Positions 8,586 through 17,482 of a stretch of 42,711 bases of DNA are shown piece after piece (within the stretch, counting starts at the first letter, position 1; every line of letters begins with the position of its first letter). This DNA is from Bacteroidota bacterium (GTDB taxonomy: Bacteria > Bacteroidota > Ignavibacteria > Ignavibacteriales > SURF-24), in the NCBI GenBank assembly GCA_030706145.1, contig JAUZPB010000027.1, positions 1-42,711 on the forward strand. The letters are read 5' to 3'. The position numbers were made by a program, and so were the translations under genes. Below the pieces are notes generated by a model that was not told where the DNA came from, ran no database searches, and was given only the letters and a program-made list of their open reading frames with translations.

Positions 8586-9078
8586 AAATCATAGTAAAAG
8601 ACGCCAATATAATTTTTAGCTTATTGGATTCTGAACTTATGGATGCATGCTTAAAGTTAGATTATGAAGTCTGGACTAGTGATTTTGTTATTAATGAGAT
8701 AGAGAATACAGGACAAAAAAGAAAATCGGCAAGCACATCCGGAGTAAAAAAATCAATGTATATACATATAGTGGAGAGGAAGTTGCCGAAATATATGAAC
8801 TCTCTGAGAACCGGTCTCTTTCTGATGCTGATTGTTCAGTATTCTTATTAACCAAAATAAAAAATGGAATATTAGTCAGTAGCGACAAAGCTTTAAGAAC
8901 ATTTGCTGTAAAGAATGGAATTGAGGTAAAAGGGATAATATGGATAATTGATGAGTTAGTTAAATACAAAATTATAGATCCAACTGTAGCTGCTGAAAAG
9001 TTAGAATTTATAGCTAAAAAAAGTATGTGGCTACCTGCAAATGAAGTAGAAAGCAGGATAAATAAGTGGAGGGGATGA
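8582..9078 (+). pseudogene. PIN-domain nuclease-like gene, interrupted by a -1 frameshift
   Basis: The gene starts with ATG 8582 inside the stop of the XRE-ImmA gene. Frame one reads MKIIVKDANIIFSLLDSEL and TSDFVINEIEN but stops at 8851 after sense-less sequence. A second frame, open from 8698 to the stop at 9078, continues with EEVAEIYELSENRSLSDAD and ILVSSDKALRTFAVKNG. Joined near the A-run at 8715-8720 they make a ~165-residue PIN domain with all four expected acidic sites: Asp in KDAN, Glu in NEIE, Asp in LSDAD and Asp in SSDK. Either one A was lost (pseudogene), the assembly is wrong, or ribosomes slip -1 on the A-run. PIN toxins are RNases; a toxin role next to an XRE-ImmA antitoxin-like gene is inference. 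Confidence 0.75.
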
Positions 9079-9343
9079 GTAAGAAGAGGTATTTGAAATA
9101 TTAACTCAGCAAACTTTTATATATGAAATTGCGGATTCTGGAGCTACAAGATAAGCAGGTATATTTTTTATCTTTCTTGTAAAGCATTCTTACAAGTTGA
9201 TAATCCATTGTTTAGCGCATACTCCAAGATAACTTGGAAATTTCCCCAAATGAATCTGTAAACACAAGTAAAAATTTTATTGAAAAAGTCGAAATAAAGT
9301 TTACTTTATGTATAAACAGAGGGTAATTAATAGAGGGGATAAA

Positions 9344-9574
9344 ATGCTGTATGCTATAGTGGCCTTTCTAGCAGTTTGTTGGATCTGGATTATCGTGGAT
9401 CTTAAAAAAACGCCCATGCACAGTTATGAACTTACAACAGAAGTAGTATTAGAAAAGACTACAAAAGCTAAACTTCAGAATTTAACAAATGAAGAGAACC
9501 TTAGTGATATTTCCTCAATTCAGCCATTTGAAAGCAAAAAGAAGTCCGAAAAGGAAGATCTGAAGGTTGCTTAA
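9344..9574 (+). CDS. small single-pass membrane protein, unknown function
   Basis: A 76-residue protein starting MLYAIVAFLAVCWIWIIVDL, so an N-terminal membrane anchor (residues ~2-20) with a charged, lysine- and glutamate-rich tail. I chose ATG 9344 because AGAGGGGA stands 5-6 bases upstream; an in-frame ATG at 9308 has no such site. I recognise no family. It lies between the XRE-ImmA/PIN pair and the convergent S24-like repressor gene, inside the accessory patch. Its reality rests on the good ribosome binding site and plausible topology. Confidence 0.55.
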   Translation: MLYAIVAFLAVCWIWIIVDLKKTPMHSYELTTEVVLEKTTKAKLQNLTNEENLSDISSIQPFESKKKSEKEDLKVA

Positions 9575-9611
9575 TCAGTTATATGTCTAAAAGCTGATCT
9601 GAAAAACAAAT

Positions 9612-10238
9612 TCAAATATTTTTTATTGCAAGTACAGCTTTGTACATAGTTACTATCATATTCTTTTTAACCGACAAAGGCTCTTCATGAACATTTGGAG
9701 AATAAAATTGATAAAGGTCCTCTGGAAGACAGCGGAAATATCTTATAAATTGTTCTCCGCTTTTTAATCTGCAAGCCACAATAGAACCATTTTCAGGTTT
9801 AGCATCAATATCAAACAAAAGCTTATCATTATAGGAAAACATGCCTTTAGAATGGTTATTTGTTACAATAATTGCAAAGCAGTTTACTTTTTTTGAGTAT
9901 GGCAGTGTGATCTTGCCTATGATATTCTGTGGGACAAAAATTTCAGAAGGGTGTTCGATTCCGGAAACAATTGGGAAGGAGTTTCCGTCGATATTGAACA
10001 ATTCAATATCTTTATCAAACAGGTTTTGAGAATAAAGGAGATTATCAGGATCTGTATCATCTATTTTGATATTTAATCCTTCTTCAAGTTTCCTGATTGT
10101 GTTTTGCCGCGGTTTACTGGTAATTCCTTTCCGTATTTTATAGATAATATGTCTTTGAATACCAGTTTTCTTCTCTAATTCTAAACCGCTAATCCGGAAA
10201 TCTTTCTCCAGCTTTTGTATGAAGTTTTGCCAGCTCAT
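9612..10238 (-). CDS. XRE HTH repressor with S24/LexA-like C-terminal domain (CI-like)
   Basis: A 208-residue protein starting MSWQNFIQKLEKDF; the frame is open further upstream to 10319, but that part has no domain character and overlaps the operator-like repeats. Residues ~5-70 form an HTH (FRISGLELEKKTGIQRHIIYKIR). The C-terminal ~130 residues resemble the S24 fold: NNHSKGMFSYNDKLLFD aligns with the GDSM..GD motif and GSIVACRLKSGEQFIRYF with the strand that carries the catalytic Lys. The Ser is present but the Lys position reads Ile-Arg, so self-cleavage is doubtful. The gene is divergent from a MATE exporter; the spacer carries tandem repeats that could be its operators. Confidence 0.78.
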   Translation of the reverse strand: MSWQNFIQKLEKDFRISGLELEKKTGIQRHIIYKIRKGITSKPRQNTIRKLEEGLNIKIDDTDPDNLLYSQNLFDKDIELFNIDGNSFPIVSGIEHPSEIFVPQNIIGKITLPYSKKVNCFAIIVTNNHSKGMFSYNDKLLFDIDAKPENGSIVACRLKSGEQFIRYFRCLPEDLYQFYSPNVHEEPLSVKKNMIVTMYKAVLAIKNI

Positions 10239-10304
10239 ATAGCATGTTGTTTTTGCAAAATAATGTATGTAAAAATAATTCAAGTAGCAATAAAATGTTT
10301 TTAG

Positions 10305-10401
10305 GTAAACATGACTCATGTTCTAGCAAATTAGAAATGTAAGTAAACTAACTCATTAGTTAAACCAACTCATTAGGTAAACTAACTCAGGTAAACTAAT
10401 T
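10305..10401. promoter_or_regulatory. tandem operator-like repeats between repressor and MATE genes
   Basis: Five copies of a GTAAACTAACTCATTA-like word: 10305-10320 (GTAAACATGACTCATG), 10343-10358, 10360-10375, 10377-10389 and 10391-10401. The middle copies are spaced 17 bases apart. They lie in the divergent spacer upstream of both starts, where operators of the S24-like repressor would be expected. Binding is inferred, not shown. Confidence 0.6.
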
Positions 10402-10448
10402 GTATGTAATAATTCGGATTTTTTGCCAAGAATGTGTATTTTCTCAAA

Positions 10449-11801
10449 ATGAATAAGGATAAATCAATAACAGTAAGAAGATATATATTAAAGATGGCCA
10501 TTCCGGCAATTGCCGGTCTTTCTACGCAAATGGTTGTATCGCTTGTAGATACATCTATGGTGGGAAGGTTGAATGAGGCTGAATATGCACTTGCAGCAAT
10601 GGGCCTCGGCGTTTTAGCAACATGGGCACTGATCAGCTTTTTTTCTAGTCTTGCAACCGGTACGCATGTAATGGTTGCAAGGAGATTTGGGGCGGGCAAT
10701 TATGAAGGATGCGGAAGTGTATTAAACAGCTCACTGATTTTAACTGCTGCAATTGGTATTGTGATCGGATTTATTGGTGTATCCTCTGCATATTCAATTT
10801 CGCATTTTTTTGCTGCTGATGAAAGAGTTGGAGATTATGCCGGACAATTTCTGTATTATAGATTTATGGGAATTCCATTTTTCCTTATTACTGTTTCCTA
10901 CAGGGGATTCTTCTTTGGAATTGGTAAGATTAAGGTATTTATGTATTCAGGTTTAATTGTAAATCTTCTGAACATTATTTTTAACTATTTTTTGATCTTT
11001 GGAAATTGGGGCATTCCCAGGATGGGGGTAGCAGGTTCAGGTTTAGGTTCTACGCTAGCAACTGTATGCGAATCTCTATTTTATTTATGTGTTACATTTT
11101 ATCCTGCTTACAGAAAGAAATTTAATTATTTTAAAGACTTCCGGTTCAATAAAGAGATCGTAAATTCAATTTTCAGAATATCACTCCCGGTTTCTCTTCA
11201 AAATGTATTTCTCCTGGTGGGATTTCTTAGTTTTGTAGCAATTACAGGGCTTATAGGAACAGCTCAGCAAGCCGCCTCTCAGGTTGTTATTTCATCTTTG
11301 TTTATTTCACTAATGCCATGTTTTGGTTTTGGTATTGCTGTTCAGACGCTTGTGGGCAATAACCTGGGCTCTCATAAAATTAATTTAGCAAGGATTTATG
11401 CTCTTGAGACAAGCAAGATTGCAACATACTATACACTGTTTATTGGGGTAATCTTTATTGTATTTCCAAGGATTATTTTGAACCTTCTTACAACAGATAC
11501 AAAAGTTATAGAAACTGCGGTACCTGCCCTTAGAATTGCAGGTTTTGCACAGATCTTTTATGCCACAGGAATTGTACTTGCAAATGGTCTGCAGGCAGCA
11601 GGAAAGACTTTGTTTGTTATGCTATCGGAGGTCTTGACAAACTGGGTGTTGTTTATCCCATTAGCATATTTCTTTGGTGTTTACCTCAAATTTGGTCTTA
11701 TGGGCGCGTGGTCCGCTCTTCCGTTTTATGTCTTGACCTATTCTGCCATAATCTATTTTAGTTTCAGAGGAGGGAAATGGACGAAATTTAAGAATCTTTA
11801 A
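10449..11801 (+). CDS. MATE family multidrug/sodium antiporter
   Basis: A 450-residue polytopic membrane protein with about 12 hydrophobic segments. The ATG at 10449 is preferred to the in-frame GTG at 10434. Family features include the N-terminal MAIPAIAGLSTQMVVSLVDTSMVGRL, where the MATE pattern of a Pro, then D-T-x-M-V-G-R-L is clear, and the matching second half beginning near ISLPVSLQNVFLLVGFLSF. MATE proteins export organic cations or metabolites using Na+ or H+ gradients. Length fits the family (about 440-460). It is divergent from the S24-like repressor gene, with repeated operator-like words between them, so it is probably controlled by that protein. The substrate is unknown. Confidence 0.92.
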   Translation: MNKDKSITVRRYILKMAIPAIAGLSTQMVVSLVDTSMVGRLNEAEYALAAMGLGVLATWALISFFSSLATGTHVMVARRFGAGNYEGCGSVLNSSLILTAAIGIVIGFIGVSSAYSISHFFAADERVGDYAGQFLYYRFMGIPFFLITVSYRGFFFGIGKIKVFMYSGLIVNLLNIIFNYFLIFGNWGIPRMGVAGSGLGSTLATVCESLFYLCVTFYPAYRKKFNYFKDFRFNKEIVNSIFRISLPVSLQNVFLLVGFLSFVAITGLIGTAQQAASQVVISSLFISLMPCFGFGIAVQTLVGNNLGSHKINLARIYALETSKIATYYTLFIGVIFIVFPRIILNLLTTDTKVIETAVPALRIAGFAQIFYATGIVLANGLQAAGKTLFVMLSEVLTNWVLFIPLAYFFGVYLKFGLMGAWSALPFYVLTYSAIIYFSFRGGKWTKFKNL

Positions 11802-12104
11802 GATTCTAGATCTTTAAGATCCTAAGCTTTCAAAATGTGATTTGCATACCCTATTTTGCATGTTACGGCTATTGCATTCATTTATATCACTTTTTTTTTA
11901 TTTTCCCCTTGTGTTACCTGGAATATAGTTTGCTAACCATTCCTATTCCTTTTATTTAATCTCTCTTTTTTATTCATCCAAGGTTCAAAATACCCATCGT
12001 TTTGGTCAAGAAAACTTTACTTGAATTGAAGATCAATTCTGATAACTTGAATCAAGAACATTTTTGTCAGTCAGAATATATAATAATAAACATGGGATGG
12101 ATAG
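11802..12104 (+). other. intergenic region with a 16-bp tandem duplication
   Basis: A 16-base word ATCTTTAAGATTCTAG occurs at 11794-11809 and again, with one change, at 11810-11825, spanning the MATE stop codon; each copy is itself nearly palindromic. The remainder is pyrimidine-rich and shows no gene. A promoter for the YihY pair must lie here but I cannot place it. Confidence 0.4.
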
Positions 12105-13013
12105 ATGAACTTTAAGCTGTATTGGGATGTAATAAAACAAATTGTAGATGAATTTAGTGAAAATAAAGTTCCAAAGCTTGGAGCTGCTTTGGCTTATTAT
12201 ACTGTATTTTCCTTAGCTCCTCTTCTACTTATTGCAATAGCAGTAGCCGGCTTAATATTTGGATCTGATGCTGCATCAGGACGAATCTATGATGAAGTAA
12301 AGGGACTTATTGGTGGACAAGGGGCAGAATTACTGCAAACAGCTATCAAGAATTCCAGCAACAAGAGTGCGGGAATTTTGGCGGCTATTTTAAGTCTTAT
12401 CACTTTGGGAATTGGTGCAACAGCAGTCTTTATTGAACTGCAAGATTCACTTGATATGATCTGGAAGGTTAAGCCAAAATCAAATAAGCCAATTATATCG
12501 TTTGTTAGGACCAGGTTAATCTCATTTGCTCTTGTAGTGGGGATGGGCTTTTTATTGCTGGTCTCACTGGTAATTTCAGCAGCTCTTACGGCTCTAAACC
12601 AATTCTTAACTAACCTGGCATTTATTCCCTTATGGGTTCTGCAGATATTTAATATTGTTTTCTCTTTATTTGTGATCTTTATACTGTTTTCAATGATTTA
12701 TAAGATATTACCGGATGTAAAACTCTCCTGGAAAGACGTTAGAATAGGAGCAATTGTAACAACTCTTCTTTTTGTGGCAGGGAAATACTTAATTGGCCTT
12801 TATCTGGGCAAAAGTACTATCAGTTCGACTTATGGAGCTGCAGGATCATTTGCAGTCTTATTGGTGTGGGTTTATTACTCATCTCAAATATTATTTATTG
12901 GAGCTGTTTTTACATACGTATATGCAACTAGATTTGGTTCAGGCGTAAATCCAACAGAGCATGCCGATAAATTAGAAGCTGGCAAATTTGAGGAATTAAG
13001 CAAGAATAAGTAA
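12105..13013 (+). CDS. YihY/UPF0761 family inner-membrane protein (first copy)
   Basis: A 302-residue membrane protein of the YihY/BrkB-like family (function unknown; once mislabelled RNase BN). Hallmarks are ENKVPKLGAALAYYTVFSLAPLLLIAIAVAG near the N-terminus, QDSLDMIWKVKP in the middle and YKILPDVKLSWKDVRIGA with YGAAGSFAVLLVWVYYSSQI in the last third. About six membrane segments can be drawn. It is followed 73 bp later by a close paralogue of the same length and layout, so the pair arose by tandem duplication. No neighbouring gene hints at function. Confidence 0.92.
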   Translation: MNFKLYWDVIKQIVDEFSENKVPKLGAALAYYTVFSLAPLLLIAIAVAGLIFGSDAASGRIYDEVKGLIGGQGAELLQTAIKNSSNKSAGILAAILSLITLGIGATAVFIELQDSLDMIWKVKPKSNKPIISFVRTRLISFALVVGMGFLLLVSLVISAALTALNQFLTNLAFIPLWVLQIFNIVFSLFVIFILFSMIYKILPDVKLSWKDVRIGAIVTTLLFVAGKYLIGLYLGKSTISSTYGAAGSFAVLLVWVYYSSQILFIGAVFTYVYATRFGSGVNPTEHADKLEAGKFEELSKNK

Positions 13014-13086
13014 GTATTTCATTACACTTTTTTTCTTTGTAACTTAAAAGGAAAAGTATCTTACTCTGAAAGTTTCAGGTGGTAGT

Positions 13087-13992
13087 ATGAGACTAAAAGA
13101 TATCTGGGGGTTTTTAAAGGAAATTTTCTCTGAATATTCAGAAAATAAAATCCCCAAATTAGGAGCTTCGCTTGCTTACTATACAATCTTTTCGATTGCT
13201 CCATTGCTCATAATAGTAATTGCAGTAGCAGGATTCATTTTTGGTAAAGATGCAGCACAGGGACAACTATATGGGCAGATAAAATCGATGGTAGGTAATG
13301 AAGCTGCAGTGTTAGTCCAGACGGCAATAAAGAATTCAAGTAGCAGTTCGGCCGGAATAATTGCAACAATTGTTGGAATAGTTACACTTATTATAGGTGC
13401 TACTGCTGTATTTATTGAGATTCAGGATTCACTTAACATAATCTGGAGGGTAAAACCAAAAGCAAATAAACCATTAAAGGAGTTTTTGCGTACAAGATTT
13501 ACCTCATTTGTATTAGTAATTTCAATTGGAGTATTGTTAATGGCATCACTGATGATAAGTGCTACCATATCTGCTTTAACTGATATAATAGATCAATATT
13601 TACATGTACCAGGGTACCTATTTCAAATAATTGATGTTGTATTATCTTTGTCTGTCATTTATGTACTGTTTTCAATGATCTTTAAGATGCTGCCAGATGT
13701 AGAATTATCCTGGAAAGATGTAAGAATAGGGGCTTTGGTTACAACGATTTTGTTTGTGGCAGGCAAATATCTTATTGGTCTATATCTTGGCAGAAGCAGT
13801 GTTTCATCTGTTTATGGTGCTGCCAGTTCTCTTGCAATAATCTTAGTATGGATCTATTACTCCTCACAAATATTATATCTTGGAGCTGAATTTACTTATG
13901 TTTATGCCGTAAGATATGGATCGGGTATTAAACCTACAGCTTATGCTGACGCAGTGACAATTCAAAAGGTATCACCTATTGTAGAGCATTAA
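13087..13992 (+). CDS. YihY/UPF0761 family inner-membrane protein (second copy)
   Basis: A 301-residue paralogue of the preceding gene, alignable end to end without large gaps: ENKIPKLGASLAYYTIFS, QDSLNIIWRVKPKANKP, KMLPDVELSWKDVRIGA and LVWIYYSSQILYLGAEFTYVY. The main differences are at the N-terminal dozen residues, the loop before the fourth membrane segment, and the C-terminal tail. Start ATG 13087 follows GGTGGTAGT. Both copies look intact, so both are probably functional. The two may form a heteromeric or condition-specific pair, but this is conjecture. Confidence 0.92.
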   Translation: MRLKDIWGFLKEIFSEYSENKIPKLGASLAYYTIFSIAPLLIIVIAVAGFIFGKDAAQGQLYGQIKSMVGNEAAVLVQTAIKNSSSSSAGIIATIVGIVTLIIGATAVFIEIQDSLNIIWRVKPKANKPLKEFLRTRFTSFVLVISIGVLLMASLMISATISALTDIIDQYLHVPGYLFQIIDVVLSLSVIYVLFSMIFKMLPDVELSWKDVRIGALVTTILFVAGKYLIGLYLGRSSVSSVYGAASSLAIILVWIYYSSQILYLGAEFTYVYAVRYGSGIKPTAYADAVTIQKVSPIVEH

Positions 13993-14513
13993 AAAAAGGA
14001 TTAAGATCAACTTTTATTGGCTCATAATAAATTGTGACTTTAGAATGAAACCATCAGAAAAAGGTCACTGTATTTTATTTGGATAAAGACTCAAAAAAGT
14101 ATTAAATTAGTTGGGCCATTTCTTCAAACATCACTACTTTTGTCAGGGTTAAACCTTATTTCAAAATAACCGATAATTAAGCTAGGAAAATTTTAGCTTT
14201 GCAAAGGTATAATGAAAACAAACGTTTGAACCTTTTGTAGTTGATTATAAGCGGTTTTTATAAAAATACAATTTGTTAAATAGATAACTTATAAAAGAGA
14301 CGATTTAATAAATTTCTGGTTTTTGGTATAATATCTTGTCGAGTAATGATTGAATAATAGAAAGAAATTCGATATTATTTAGTTTGAATTTAAAAGGATC
14401 AAGAAAAAAAAGATTAAATGGAATTTTTTTTTGCATTCATTATTTAGAAAAGTTAGGTTAAATTTACGTTCCTTATAGTTAAACATAGTCATGAAGTAAA
14501 GGAGAAAATCTAA
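13993..14513 (+). other. 521-bp intergenic region
   Basis: It begins with a possible terminator (14034-14078). Further on are a perfect 10-bp palindrome CAAACGTTTG (14219-14228), an extended -10-like TGGTATAAT (14334-14342) and the RBS AAAGGAG (14498-14504) of the next gene. No coding frame or RNA family is recognised. Confidence 0.45.
14034..14078 (+). terminator. possible terminator after the YihY pair
   Basis: GTGACTTT (14034-14041) can pair with AAGGTCAC (14061-14068) with one G-T pair, loop 19 bases, followed by a T-rich stretch. The large loop makes it uncertain. Confidence 0.4.
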
Positions 14514-15023
14514 GTGTCAAAGAGTAGAGGCATTTTAGAACAGAAAGCGAGCGAGTCACAACCATTAAGATCAGCAATTGATAATCCAAATGATGAGATT
14601 AGGGAACAGGATTCTCTTAAACCGACGACAATAATAAATGAAGAGGGGAAAAAGGTTATAGTTTTCCAGGACCCATTATATTCGCGCGAGAAGAGAAGTA
14701 TAATCAATTATACGATATTTAAGGGTAGATGGGAATTTGAGAACATTGATGAACCTGATGAGACAGACAAAGAAAAGTGTGCAGTCAAGTTTATGCCGGT
14801 TAGTGACGGTGCTGAAATTACAATTGCATTTAAATCCCTTAAAGATAGGGTCGAATTTATGGATTCTATCTACAGTGATAGTGAAATGAAACAAGTTGGA
14901 ACAGGTATTCAGCTTGAAGATCTGGCTAATTCAAAAGTTTTGAAAACAACAGGAGGACTAATAGGTCTTTCTTTGGCTGGATATGGTTTGTACAAATTGT
15001 TCGGCAAGAACACTAAAGAGTAA
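14514..15023 (+). CDS. hypothetical tail-anchored protein
   Basis: A 169-residue protein starting at GTG 14514, chosen because AAAGGAG lies 9 bases upstream and no ATG is available. The first ~60 residues are polar and probably disordered. Residues ~62-125 form a compact-looking region with alternating strands (RSIINYTIFKGRWEFENI, CAVKFMPVSDGAEITIAF). A hydrophobic segment near the C-terminus (GLIGLSLAGYGLYKLFG) could anchor it in a membrane. I recognise no family. It is monocistronic, between a long spacer and a bidirectional terminator. Confidence 0.7.
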   Translation: MSKSRGILEQKASESQPLRSAIDNPNDEIREQDSLKPTTIINEEGKKVIVFQDPLYSREKRSIINYTIFKGRWEFENIDEPDETDKEKCAVKFMPVSDGAEITIAFKSLKDRVEFMDSIYSDSEMKQVGTGIQLEDLANSKVLKTTGGLIGLSLAGYGLYKLFGKNTKE

Positions 15024-15040
15024 TTTATTCTTTTTACAAT

Positions 15041-15083
15041 AAAAAAATCCCTCATTTCTTAAAGAGAAAGAGGGATTTTTTTT
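15041..15083. terminator. bidirectional Rho-independent terminator
   Basis: A 13-bp stem (15041-15053 with 15070-15082) bounded by A- and T-runs lies between two converging genes, so it can stop both. Confidence 0.9.
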
Positions 15084-15110
15084 ATGCTACATTATTTTCA
15101 AATCTTAGAA

Positions 15111-16160
15111 TTAGAGTAACTCAACAATATTCGTATTTTCAATTACATCATTTCTTATAGCTTTCATAGGTCCTTTTGGGGTTTTAGGAGCATTAATTGT
15201 TGCTTTCATCATGACTTTTGAAGAAGTTTTTGAGCTCTGAATGCAACCTTTTGCAAGATTGAAATAGATTTTGCCAGCTCCCTGAGCTTCTGGATTCTTA
15301 AAATCGTAGTTAACGCCACCTTCACTATACTTATTTTTCCCTTTTGTTCTTAGTTCAAGTCCTGCATTTATTACAGCAAGTCTTTCGCTATTTAGCTTTT
15401 CAAATCCAAGAAGCTTAAACTTTGTAATATTATCAAATCCGAATACTGGTGTAATAGGAGTTGGGTAACTAAACTGCCAGGTAGAATCAATGGCCAGCTG
15501 CTTTGCCGGAAGTGATCTAAAGATCTGCTGAACAAGAGGCTTTAAGGCTCTTTCAGACATATTTTGCTGAAATTGTCTTTTCTGATCACCTGAGACTGAG
15601 TCTTTTATGCCTCTAAGGTCGAGGAATTTTTCGACAATTTTATCAACCCTGTAAACTTCAAGTATTTCACCTTTAGGATTCATTCTAAATGAGAACGGGT
15701 TATTTAGCAGAGACTCATATTCAGCATATTTTTGTCTTTCAGTTTTGTCTTTTAATGTTCCAGACTGATAAGAGACCTTCTGGTTATTTGCTTCAGCATC
15801 CATCTTAACAGATTTTACATTTAGTTTAATATCCATTACTTTGTCAGCATCAACATCCTTAACATCCATATCGATCAGGTAAGTTAAGGTTTGTTTTACG
15901 TCCTGCTTAACTGTACTATTGGTAGTAAGGGACTGCATTTGTGATGAGATAACAGTCAATTTGTAAGATAAATGCTGATCTTTTTTTAGATTATAATCTA
16001 AAGAAACATCTTTAGGTGGAGCATCATCTTTTGAAGTTTGAAGTGTACCTGTTGAATCCATTTTTGCAGAATTTACAGGTTTGTTTGCATTCTGATCTTT
16101 TTTACCGCATCCGATCCAAAGCAAAGAAAAAGCAGTAAAAATAATAAAGAGTTTTTTCAT
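15111..16160 (-). CDS. lipoprotein of unknown function (DUF6263-like)
   Basis: A 349-residue protein with a lipoprotein signal: MKKLFIIFTAFSLLWIGC, with the lipid-bearing Cys at residue 18. After a Lys/Asp-rich linker come repeated beta-strand patterns: VSLDYNLKKDQHLSYKLTV, TLTYLIDMDVKDVDADKVM and SERALKPLVQQIF. The pattern of a threonine-rich middle and a DVDADKVMDIKL strand resembles the DUF6263 lipoproteins of Bacteroidota, but this is from memory and not a search. It starts 9 bp after the NamZ-like gene on the same strand, so both are probably co-transcribed and exported to the envelope. Function unknown. Confidence 0.75.
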   Translation of the reverse strand: MKKLFIIFTAFSLLWIGCGKKDQNANKPVNSAKMDSTGTLQTSKDDAPPKDVSLDYNLKKDQHLSYKLTVISSQMQSLTTNSTVKQDVKQTLTYLIDMDVKDVDADKVMDIKLNVKSVKMDAEANNQKVSYQSGTLKDKTERQKYAEYESLLNNPFSFRMNPKGEILEVYRVDKIVEKFLDLRGIKDSVSGDQKRQFQQNMSERALKPLVQQIFRSLPAKQLAIDSTWQFSYPTPITPVFGFDNITKFKLLGFEKLNSERLAVINAGLELRTKGKNKYSEGGVNYDFKNPEAQGAGKIYFNLAKGCIQSSKTSSKVMMKATINAPKTPKGPMKAIRNDVIENTNIVELL

Positions 16161-16169
16161 TTTTATTCC

Positions 16170-17426
16170 TTAATAAAGTAAATATTTTTTCCTGAATTCC
16201 TTAAATTCATTTAATTCCTGTTTATAGTCAGATATAATTTCTTTTGAGGATACTCCGGAGAGTATCTTTTTTCTTATTGGCCTGTCACCACACAAACGGT
16301 CAAATCTATCATCAGACATCTTAAACTGTGAAGGATAAAGTTTTTGCAGAGAACATAAAAGCTTAAAACCGAACTCAACAGGCTCAAATTTATCCCTGTC
16401 AATAATGGAAATTTTAACACCATGGCAAATTTTATTTTCAAATTTTGGTTTACTAGCCATGTTTGCAATTTCAACAGGAGTATAGTCTGCAGGTTCAAGT
16501 TTAATTCCTGCGATACTTTGACCATCTAATTGAAGAATCAGTTCCTTTGAACTGATAAATGGTGCACCGAAAGTAAGAAATGGGGAATATGTACCTCTTC
16601 CTTCAGATACATTAGTTCCTTCAATAAGACACATTCCCGGGTAAACAATAGCCGTCTCAAGATTTGGTATATTAGGAGATGGGACTGTCCATTTGAGTCC
16701 TGTCTGGTCATAGAACATGTCTCTATCCCAGTTTTTCATTTTTACTACCTTAAGGTCAGCCTTAAGATCTTTACCAATCATTCCGGACTGATTGAACATT
16801 GTTGCAAGTTCGCCGATTGTCATTCCATGCATGATAGGTATGGGAGCGATTCCGACAAAGGAACTCAAACCTTCTTTTCTAATTGGGCCGCCAACCTTAT
16901 GGCCAGAAATGGGGTTAGGCCTATCAAGAACGAGCAGCGGGATATGGTTTTCAGCAGCAGCCTGAACTGTATAAAACAGAGTCGAAATAAAGGTGTAAAA
17001 TCTTGCTCCTACATCCTGAATATCGTAGATAAGGACATCTACGTCCTTCAGCATTTCTTTAGAAGGTTTATTAACTTTGCCATAGAGGGAATAGACCTGA
17101 ATGCCTGTCTTAGAATCTTTGCTGTTAGTAATGGAAGTTCCATCGGGTGCATCACCGCGGATGCCATGTTCAGGTCCAAAGAGGGCTACGATCTTGACAT
17201 CATCTCTATGGAAGAGTGTATCAACCAGATGTACGCCATTGGTAAGAAGTGCGCTATGATTAGTAACTATTCCAAGTCTTTTACCCTTTATCAGTTCAAA
17301 ATTTTCTGATAAAAGAACATTGGCCCCTGGAATGACTTTCTCCTTAACAGTTTCTTTGTCCTGTGCTTTAGAAAAAGTGAAAGCTGAAAAAATGAGAGAC
17401 ACACTCATCAGTAGAAAAATTTTCAT
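16170..17426 (-). CDS. NamZ-like exo-beta-N-acetylmuramidase (DUF1343)
   Basis: A 418-residue secreted protein. The start is placed at ATG 17426, which opens a signal peptide (MKIFLLMSVSLIFSAFTFSKAQ); a TTG at 17447 would add seven residues. Family signatures are LGIVTNHSA, FGPEHGIRGDAPDG, YDIQDVGARFYTFISTL, LDRPNPI and EGTNVSEGRGTYSPF. Bacillus subtilis NamZ, of this DUF1343 family, removes N-acetylmuramic acid from non-reducing ends of glycan fragments, so this enzyme is likely to act in peptidoglycan recycling. Length fits the family. It precedes a lipoprotein gene at 9 bp and lies 56 bp downstream of the Nudix gene. Confidence 0.88.
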   Translation of the reverse strand: MKIFLLMSVSLIFSAFTFSKAQDKETVKEKVIPGANVLLSENFELIKGKRLGIVTNHSALLTNGVHLVDTLFHRDDVKIVALFGPEHGIRGDAPDGTSITNSKDSKTGIQVYSLYGKVNKPSKEMLKDVDVLIYDIQDVGARFYTFISTLFYTVQAAAENHIPLLVLDRPNPISGHKVGGPIRKEGLSSFVGIAPIPIMHGMTIGELATMFNQSGMIGKDLKADLKVVKMKNWDRDMFYDQTGLKWTVPSPNIPNLETAIVYPGMCLIEGTNVSEGRGTYSPFLTFGAPFISSKELILQLDGQSIAGIKLEPADYTPVEIANMASKPKFENKICHGVKISIIDRDKFEPVEFGFKLLCSLQKLYPSQFKMSDDRFDRLCGDRPIRKKILSGVSSKEIISDYKQELNEFKEFRKKYLLY

Positions 17427-17482
17427 GTACACTTTTAATTGCCTCAAAAATATAATTTAAATAAATAGTCAACAAAAAATTA

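Noticed and set aside
7184-10440. Complete prophage or integrative element
   Set aside because: Repressor-like genes are present but there is no integrase, structural or transfer gene, and no second att site was found on the right side.
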